Assembly (NCBI RefSeq): GCF_008312835.1
Contig: NZ_VSKS01000023.1
Location: 1 to 64,000, forward strand
DNA length: 64,000 nucleotides
Direction: 5' to 3'
Origin: Streptomyces marokkonensis
Lineage (GTDB): Bacteria; Actinomycetota; Actinomycetes; Streptomycetales; Streptomycetaceae
Both the position numbers and the translations under genes were made by a program. Positions within the stretch are counted from its first letter, which is position 1, and each line of letters starts with the position of its first letter. Positions 59,273-64,000 of the stretch are shown piece after piece. The notes beneath the pieces were generated by a model. It made no database searches, was not told where the DNA came from, and saw only the letters and a list, made by a program, of their open reading frames with translations.

Positions 59273-59710
59273 CTACGACTCGGCGGGTCGGGCCTTCCGG
59301 GCGCAGTCCCCGCACCGGCCGAAGATCGCGAAGTGCTTCATGTCGGTGTCGAAGCCGAAGGTGTCCCGCAGCTTGGCCGTGAACTCGGCGGCCACCTCCA
59401 CGTCCGCCTCGATGACGTCGGTGCAGTCGCGGCAGACCAGGTGCAGATGGTGGTGCCGGTCGGCGAGGTGGTAGGTCGGGGCGCCGTGCCCGAGGTGGGC
59501 GTGGCTGACCAGGCCCAGCTCCTCCAGCAGCTCCAGGGTGCGGTACACGGTGGAAATGTTGACCCCCGACGCCGTCTTCCTCACTTCCACGAGGATGTCG
59601 TCGGGGGTCGCGTGCTCCAGGGTGTCGACTGCTTCGAGCACGAGTTGGCGCTGCGGCGTCAGCCGGTAGCCGCGCTGCCTGAGGTCGCTCTTCCAGTCGG
59701 TGCTCACCAC
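59273..59710 (-). CDS. nur: Nickel-uptake regulator Nur (Fur family)
   Basis: Ni-responsive repressor that controls nickel transport and the Ni- and Fe-containing superoxide dismutases. The 145-residue protein is nearly identical over MVSTDWKSDLRQRGYRLTPQ and STVYRTLELLEELGLVSHAHLG to S. coelicolor Nur. The metal-site His cluster is HLADRHHHLHLVCRDC, and the C-terminal FGRCGDC Cys pair is present. GTG start at 59710 (or the next GTG 59707) after GAGGT. Downstream of a nitrobindin-like gene by 16 bp. Confidence 0.95.
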   Translation of the reverse strand: MVSTDWKSDLRQRGYRLTPQRQLVLEAVDTLEHATPDDILVEVRKTASGVNISTVYRTLELLEELGLVSHAHLGHGAPTYHLADRHHHLHLVCRDCTDVIEADVEVAAEFTAKLRDTFGFDTDMKHFAIFGRCGDCARKARPAES

Positions 59711-59726
59711 ACCTCGAGTCTAGGAC

Positions 59727-60302
59727 CTACTTGAAGAACGCGATCCCGTCGTCCGGCATGTCGTCGGGCAGGGCCTTGGCCCAGCGCTCGACCTCCTCCG
59801 GCGTGACGACCTTCTTCAGGTGCGCCGACATGTAGGGGCGCAGCTCGACCTCGGGGGTCTGCTTCTCGCCGACCCACATCAGGTCGCTCTTGACGTAGCC
59901 GTACAGCCGCTTGCCGCCGCTGTAGGGCTGCGCGGCGGCGGTCCGGGCCACGGCGTCGGTCACCAGGTCGATCTGCGGCTTGCCCTCGGCCATCTCGCCG
60001 TACCAGATCTCGATGACACCGTCGTCGCGGGTCATCGTCACCTCGACCTTGCGGCCGGTGTCGATCCGCCAGAAGCCGTGCTCGGACTCCAGCGGCCGCG
60101 TCTTGTTGCCGTCGCCGTCCAGCACCCAGGTGCGGGAGCTGTACTCCAGGAAGTCCCGGCCGTCGTGGCTGAAGGTGACCTCCTGGCCGAAGTTGCACTT
60201 CTCGGCGCCGGGGAAGTCGTGCACGCCGGCGCCCGCCCAGTCGCCGAGCAGGAAGGCGAGGGGGACGAGGTCCTTGTGCAGGTCGGACGGGATCTCGATC
60301 AT
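59727..60302 (-). CDS. Nitrobindin-like FABP-fold protein
   Basis: A 191-residue beta-barrel (DUF1794/THAP4-like). Features LLGDWAGAGVHDFPG at the N-terminus and the strand GFWRIDTGRKVEVTMTRDDGVIEIWYGE. Nitrobindins bind ferric haem and react with NO or peroxynitrite; the proximal His cannot be assigned with certainty here. Directly upstream of nur, probably cotranscribed. Confidence 0.85.
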   Translation of the reverse strand: MIEIPSDLHKDLVPLAFLLGDWAGAGVHDFPGAEKCNFGQEVTFSHDGRDFLEYSSRTWVLDGDGNKTRPLESEHGFWRIDTGRKVEVTMTRDDGVIEIWYGEMAEGKPQIDLVTDAVARTAAAQPYSGGKRLYGYVKSDLMWVGEKQTPEVELRPYMSAHLKKVVTPEEVERWAKALPDDMPDDGIAFFK

Positions 60303-60327
60303 GAGCGGAACTTCCTGGCGTCGGTGA

Positions 60328-60426
60328 TCAGCGCTGGCCCTGGTACAGCTTCTTCACGGTCAGTCCGGCGAAGGCGAGAACGCCGACGGCGACCAGGACC
60401 AGCAGGGCTTCGAAGAAGATAACCAC
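60328..60426 (-). CDS. 32-residue single-helix membrane peptide
   Basis: GTG 60426 with AAGGAG seven bases before opens VVIFFEALLVLVAVGVLAF followed by AGLTVKKLYQGQR. One strong membrane helix (about residues 2-22) and a basic cytosolic tail. It lies 25 bp upstream of the nitrobindin gene on the same strand. Function unknown; the ribosome-binding site and composition make it a convincing small gene. Confidence 0.75.
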   Translation of the reverse strand: MVIFFEALLVLVAVGVLAFAGLTVKKLYQGQR

Positions 60427-60528
60427 GGGGTGCTCCTTGAGCGGGGGGTGCGGTGGTGTGCACGGGCCGGTCCCCAGCTTACGCGGCCGGGGCCGGCCCC
60501 TGGCGGCCGAGGTGCCGCCGCACGCCCT

Positions 60529-61383
60529 TCAGCCCAGCAGCTGGCTCTGCAGCACCACCGTCTGCCGGAACGGCACGGCGTGCGCGGCCCCCTTGCGGGA
60601 CTGCAGCACCACCGCGAGGACGTCACCGGCGGCGAGGTAGGCCTGCCGGTCCTGCGCGGCGCCGTAGGGCTTGGACTCGGTGTAGACGGAGCGCTGCACC
60701 CCGGGAACGGGGGCCGTCTCGTCGGGGAACGACTCGTCCCGGCCGGCGCTCTCGGCGCCCCGCAGCGCGTAGCCCGGGTCGGTGTACGAGAAGTGGGGCC
60801 GGAAGAAGGTGTCCTCCACCATGGCCGCGGTGTCGAACCGCAGCAGGTAGATCCGGGTACGGGTGCCGTCCCCGGTCGTCCAGCCGCGGGCCGCGATGTG
60901 CCGCAGGCCGCCGTCGACGAGCTGCTGCCCGAACGTCTCCCGGTCGTCCTTGTCCGCGTACTCCTCCAGGAAGTCCTCGGTCGCCAGCCAGCCGTCCGTG
61001 CCGCGCAGGGCCTCGATCTCCTCGGCCCCCTTCGGGGCGGGCAGCAGGAGGGCGCGCAGGTCGGCGTGGTGGGTTCCCGCCGGGTTGGCATCCGCCCGCG
61101 GCCCGGGGCTGCCCGACGGCAGGGGCGGCTTCGTCAGCCGCGGGTACTCCCACCGCCCGTCGGACTCCGTGGCCAGCCCGGGGACGTCCGTGCGCTCCAT
61201 CCTCGTGATGCCGTAGGCGGTTCCCGCGCCGGCCACCGCGAACACCGCCACGGCGGCCGTCCAGCGCAGCGCGGCACGCAGGACCCGGCGGTCCTTGCGC
61301 ACGGGCCGTGGCCCGACCGGCGCTTCCGGCTGCTCACGGGGCTCCTCGGGCGGGGTGGGCGCGAGGGCCTGCTGCTCGCTCAT
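60529..61383 (-). CDS. Membrane-anchored extracytoplasmic protein C of a three-gene operon
   Basis: A 284-residue protein: cytosolic Pro/Glu-rich N-terminus, one helix (WTAAVAVFAVAGAGTAYGI, residues about 41-59) and an exported domain. DLRALLLPAP...GTDGWLATEDFLEEYADKDDRETFGQQLVDGGLRHIAARGW parallels the third protein of the operon (62183-62959). ATG 61383 overlaps the preceding stop by 4 nt (ATGA). Unknown function. Confidence 0.75.
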   Translation of the reverse strand: MSEQQALAPTPPEEPREQPEAPVGPRPVRKDRRVLRAALRWTAAVAVFAVAGAGTAYGITRMERTDVPGLATESDGRWEYPRLTKPPLPSGSPGPRADANPAGTHHADLRALLLPAPKGAEEIEALRGTDGWLATEDFLEEYADKDDRETFGQQLVDGGLRHIAARGWTTGDGTRTRIYLLRFDTAAMVEDTFFRPHFSYTDPGYALRGAESAGRDESFPDETAPVPGVQRSVYTESKPYGAAQDRQAYLAAGDVLAVVLQSRKGAAHAVPFRQTVVLQSQLLG

Positions 61384-62186
61384 ACGGCCTTCCCGGGTTC
61401 GTCGATACGGTCCAGCTGCTGACCGAGCAGCGCGGCGACACTCTTGGTGTCGAGCGGCTTCCCACCGTCCGCGGTGAGGCCGACCAGGACGTCCCCGACG
61501 TAGGCCGAGCAGCGCATCGACTCGAGGCCGGACTCCGTGTCCTTGGGCGGCAGGAAGCACTTGGCGTTCTTGTGGCCCTTGATCTTCGGTCCCTCGCGGA
61601 AGACGTCGAGGGCGTCGAGCAGCCCGGTCTGGAACCTCACGAGGTCCCGCACGGCCTCCCGGTCCTTCATCCGGGTGAGCACGATGCCCACGGAGAAGAC
61701 CTCTTCCTCGCTGTAGACGCTGGTCGACCCGCTGGTGTAGCTGCGCATCGCCATCCCCTCGACGCGCCAGCTGTCGATCTCCTTCTCCAGCCGCTTGCGC
61801 TGGGAGCGCGGCAGGTCGCGCAGCGACTTCTTGTGCAGCTCCGTGGCGCCGGCGCCGTCGAGCCGCGCGTCCGAGCCGAACTCGGCGAGGTCGGGCCCCT
61901 GGAGCCAGTTGTCGTACCCGTGCGGCACGAGCATCCCCGCGAGCCCCTGCTCCTTCGGCGACGCGCCCTCGACGGCAGCGGCCTCGGGCATCTTCCACTC
62001 GGGCGCACCGGCGTCGCGGTCCGCGTCCTTCACGGTCACGACGGTGTAGCCCGTCCCGGCGACGACGGCCCCGGCGATCAGCACGGAGCCGGCGACGGCT
62101 GCGACCCGCCCCCACCGCACGGACCGCTTCCCGGCGGGAGCGGCCGGCTCGGACGGCACCACCGGCTGGTTCTCCGCTCCACTCAC
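61380..62186 (-). CDS. Membrane-anchored extracytoplasmic protein B
   Basis: A 268-residue protein with a basic N-terminus, helix VAAVAGSVLIAGAVVAGTGYTVV, and an exported domain containing two Cys (NAKCFLPP, MRCSAYVGDVL) that could form a disulfide. It shares the N-terminal layout but little sequence with its neighbours. GTG 62186 overlaps the previous gene's stop (GTGA). Unknown function. Confidence 0.75.
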   Translation of the reverse strand: MSGAENQPVVPSEPAAPAGKRSVRWGRVAAVAGSVLIAGAVVAGTGYTVVTVKDADRDAGAPEWKMPEAAAVEGASPKEQGLAGMLVPHGYDNWLQGPDLAEFGSDARLDGAGATELHKKSLRDLPRSQRKRLEKEIDSWRVEGMAMRSYTSGSTSVYSEEEVFSVGIVLTRMKDREAVRDLVRFQTGLLDALDVFREGPKIKGHKNAKCFLPPKDTESGLESMRCSAYVGDVLVGLTADGGKPLDTKSVAALLGQQLDRIDEPGKAV

Positions 62187-62959
62187 AGCCGCTCCATCTG
62201 CCGCTCGGCCAGATCCATGATCATCTTTTTTCCGACGGGCTTGTCCCCGTACACCCAGATCTCCATCGCGATGTCCCCGCGCCAGGCGTGCGCCTCCGCG
62301 CCGTACAAGGGTTCGTAACCGGGCTCGGCCTCGGGTCGGTTGTGGACGTACACCCGGCCGTCCCCGGTACCGGGCACGAGCCAGCTGTCCGTGTCCTCCT
62401 TCTCGTCCGCCCAGTACTGGCTGTTCTCGGCGCTGCCGGCGGCTCCCAGGGTCTCCTCCTGGCGGAACTGGACCAGCCGGACCTCCACGCTGTAGTCGTT
62501 GCCGAACCAGCCCGTGACGGCCACGCGGCGGAACCCGTCCATGGCCAGCTGCCCGAACACCTCGCCGGACTCCTCGTAGTAACCGGCGTACTCGCTGAGC
62601 TCCATCCAGCCGTCCTCGCCCATCAGCCAGTCGGCGGGCCTGGCCGAGCGGGGCCTCTTGATCAGCAGCTTGCGCAGGTCGCCGTCGGTCTTCACGCGGC
62701 GGTCCTGCGCCGCGGACAGGGGCTCGGGCCCCTTGCCCTTCGCCTGCGCGAGCACCGGCTGCGACAGCGACGGCAGCCTGGTGGGCTCGCGGTCGGCCTG
62801 GACGAGGTAGCCGGTGCACGCTCCGGCGATCAGCCCCAGCACCAGGGCGGTACCGATCAGCGCGGTCGTCCGCCCCCGCCGCCGGCGCTTCCCGGTCGCC
62901 TCCGGCACCGCACCGTCCGCGGCCCCCGGCGCATCGGCTGCTTCTTCGGGTTGTTCCAA
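62183..62959 (-). CDS. Membrane-anchored extracytoplasmic protein A
   Basis: A 258-residue protein starting with TTG 62959 after GGGGGGACGTC. Cytosolic Arg-rich segment, helix TALIGTALVLGLIAGACTGYLV, exported domain with DLRKLLIKRP...GEDGWMELSEYAGYYEESGEVFGQLAMDGFRRVAVTGWFGNDY, which is paralogous to protein C. First gene of the operon. Unknown function. Confidence 0.75.
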   Translation of the reverse strand: MEQPEEAADAPGAADGAVPEATGKRRRRGRTTALIGTALVLGLIAGACTGYLVQADREPTRLPSLSQPVLAQAKGKGPEPLSAAQDRRVKTDGDLRKLLIKRPRSARPADWLMGEDGWMELSEYAGYYEESGEVFGQLAMDGFRRVAVTGWFGNDYSVEVRLVQFRQEETLGAAGSAENSQYWADEKEDTDSWLVPGTGDGRVYVHNRPEAEPGYEPLYGAEAHAWRGDIAMEIWVYGDKPVGKKMIMDLAERQMERL

Positions 62960-63061
62960 GACGTCCCCCCACAGAAGGTGAAGCGCGTATTCCGTGCACG
63001 CGCGCACAGGAGACCGACGGCCGCCGACCGGAGTTGTAGCGATCATGATTACGATTCGGTC

Positions 63062-63424
63062 ATGGCGAAAAAGCTCGTGATCAAGGTGACCGCAGGATCC
63101 GACGCCCCCGAACGCTGCTCACAGGCGTTCACGGTGGCGGCGGTGGCGGCGGCCAGCGGTGTCGAGGTCTCCCTGTGGCTCACCGGGGAGTCCGCGTGGT
63201 TCGCCCTGCCGGACCGTGCCGCCGAGTTCGAACTGCCGCACGCCGCGCCGCTGCCCGACCTGCTGGACTCGGTCCTGGCGGCCGGCCGGGTCACCCTGTG
63301 CACGCAGTGCGCGGCCCGCCGCGACATCTCGGAGAAAGACGTCATCGAGGGCGTACGCATCGCCGGGGCGCAGGTCTTCGTCCAGGAGGCGATGGCGGAC
63401 GAGACCCAGGCGCTCGTCTACTGA
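63062..63424 (+). CDS. DsrE/DsrF-like family protein
   Basis: A 120-residue protein with the DsrE fold: KLVIKVTAGSDAPERCSQAFTVAAVAAASGVEVSLWLTGESAWFALP, then VTLCTQCAARRDISEKDVIEGVRIAGAQVFVQEAM. Sulfur relay members use a Cys in the position of LCTQC, which is present. Partners of a sulfur relay are not in view. ATG 63062. Divergent from the three-gene operon, convergent with DUF3099. Confidence 0.85.
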   Translation: MAKKLVIKVTAGSDAPERCSQAFTVAAVAAASGVEVSLWLTGESAWFALPDRAAEFELPHAAPLPDLLDSVLAAGRVTLCTQCAARRDISEKDVIEGVRIAGAQVFVQEAMADETQALVY

Positions 63425-63437
63425 GGGCCCGCGGCAC

Positions 63438-63737
63438 CTACCGGGGCCGATTCCTGCCGTCCAGTTCGTCCCACCACTCATCGGACTGCGGATCGCCATG
63501 GGGGTCCCCCCTGCTCGAGCGGAGCCGAGAGCTTGGGGGAGGATCGTCCCACCAGCGGTCGTCCGGCCCCCGCCGGTTGGCGACCACCGCGGCGAGCGGC
63601 GGAATGACCATCGCGACCAGGCACATCCCCACGGCAGCCGGCACCGACCAGAGCCGCACCACACCCCACGCCAGGACGAACAGCCCGATACAGGTGCCCA
63701 TCATGACGAAGTAGACATGCCGCCTGTGCGCGTACAT
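63438..63737 (-). CDS. DUF3099 membrane protein
   Basis: A 99-residue protein with two helices (VYFVMMGTCIGLFVLAWGVVRLW and AVGMCLVAMVIPPLAAVVA) and a hydrophilic tail rich in Trp/Asp. The tail between DDRWWDD and DEWWDELDG contains an inserted interspersed repeat (see 63503-63542), read as PSSRLRSSRGDPHGD. ATG 63737. Function of DUF3099 unknown. Confidence 0.85.
   Translation of the reverse strand: MYAHRRHVYFVMMGTCIGLFVLAWGVVRLWSVPAAVGMCLVAMVIPPLAAVVANRRGPDDRWWDDPPPSSRLRSSRGDPHGDPQSDEWWDELDGRNRPR
63503..63542. repeat. Streptomyces interspersed palindromic repeat inside DUF3099
   Basis: TCCCCCCTGCTCGAGCGGAG then CCGAGAGCTTGGGGGA is a short palindromic element found many times in Streptomyces genomes. 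It fits in frame into the 3' part of the gene. Confidence 0.75.
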
Positions 63738-63766
63738 ACGTCCAGCGTAGGCCGGGGCACACGGAA

Positions 63767-63805
63767 GGGCCGCATCCCGGGCGTCCAACCCGTGGGATGC
63801 GGCCC
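63767..63805 (-). terminator. 12-bp hairpin after the DUF1416 gene
   Basis: GGGCCGCATCCC (63767-63778) pairs perfectly with GGGATGCGGCCC (63794-63805). Confidence 0.9.
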
Positions 63806-63823
63806 TGAGCCGTCCTCGCGTCC

Positions 63824-64000
63824 TCAGACCGCGATCGCGACCTCGGCCAGACCGCCCTGCTGGGCGACGACCGTACGGTCGGCGGTGCCGCCGGGCACCA
63901 GGGCGCGGACGGTCCAGGTGCCTTCCGCCGCGTAGAAGCGGAACTGTCCGGTGGCGGAGGTCGGAACCTCCGCGGTGAACTCACCGGTCGAGTCCAGCAG
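63824..64000 (-). CDS. DUF1416 family protein (3' part, runs off the window)
   Basis: The last 58 codons read LLDSTGEFTAEVPTSATGQF and continue through FYAAEGTWTVRALVPGG to the conserved end EVAIAV. This matches the C-terminus of DUF1416 proteins of actinomycetes, which usually follow a thiosulfate sulfurtransferase gene. Its N-terminus lies beyond position 64000. The Ig-like fold and sulfur context suggest a role with the sulfurtransferase, not proven. Confidence 0.85.
   Translation of the reverse strand: MLDSTGEFTAEVPTSATGQFRFYAAEGTWTVRALVPGGTADRTVVAQQGGLAEVAIAV

Noticed and set aside
1-64000. CRISPR arrays, rRNA or tRNA genes
   Set aside because: No regularly spaced repeats of CRISPR type and no tRNA or rRNA signatures were found on reading; a covariance-model search would be decisive.

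Overview
The window is high-GC actinobacterial DNA and is almost certainly a Streptomyces chromosome. Evidence is the strong GC bias at third codon positions, GTG/TTG starts, a mycothiol gene (mshA), the phoR-phoP/phoU/mtpA and gpmA/ybjN/mshA gene order known from the S. coelicolor core (around SCO4230 to SCO4180), a nickel-uptake regulator (nur), the sporulation anti-sigma factor rsiG, and Streptomyces-type DUF397/DUF5753 and regulatory ATPase genes. No rRNA, tRNA, CRISPR array or transposase was recognised.

Layout. 0-5.7 kb is core: phoP/phoR on the minus strand, with the 3' end of phoP tandemly duplicated at the window edge, diverge from phoU-mtpA across a PHO box; an MFS exporter and gpmA follow. 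5.7-29.5 kb looks accessory. It starts with an MFS pump and a class II glutamine amidotransferase bracketed by two near-identical copies of a terminator. It continues with a DUF1540 protein, a LamG protein, a type VII-secretion-like gene group, two FG-GAP secreted proteins, a DUF397 regulatory cluster, two CPA1 antiporters, DUF2254, a PepSY lipoprotein, vapBC, a methyltransferase, an HNH enzyme resembling phosphorothioate-DNA restriction endonucleases, and a DUF2000/AraC pair. 29.5-38.4 kb is core again: ybjN-mshA, a methyltransferase, an NlpC/P60 hydrolase, a receiver-PP2C phosphatase, DUF2516, a Lys/Ala-rich HbhA-like protein, and a Cro/C1-type regulator with a perfect 20-bp palindrome upstream. 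39.1-44.5 kb is a sugar ABC uptake operon with a class V aminotransferase, diverging from a FadR-type GntR regulator. 44.6-48.6 kb holds an HxlR/imine-reductase pair and a TetR regulator with a HelR-type helicase.

The most unusual stretch is 48.7-55.6 kb. Three minus-strand GntR proteins with a non-UTRA, degenerate phospholipase-D-like sensor domain each diverge from a plus-strand gene for a 60-62 residue two-helix membrane peptide. An HAD phosphatase is coupled to the second regulator and a 728-residue double-headed APH-type kinase lies just downstream. The regulators appear to be leaderless, and two of the three intergenic regions carry the same 15-bp palindrome. This looks like a triplicated regulatory cassette that I cannot match to a described system.

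55.7-64 kb returns to core genes: an Eis-like acetyltransferase, rsiG, dtd, ygfZ, nur, a nitrobindin-like protein, a 32-residue membrane peptide, an operon of three anchored extracytoplasmic proteins with 4-nt overlaps, a DsrE-like protein, DUF3099 carrying an interspersed repeat, and the end of a DUF1416 gene.
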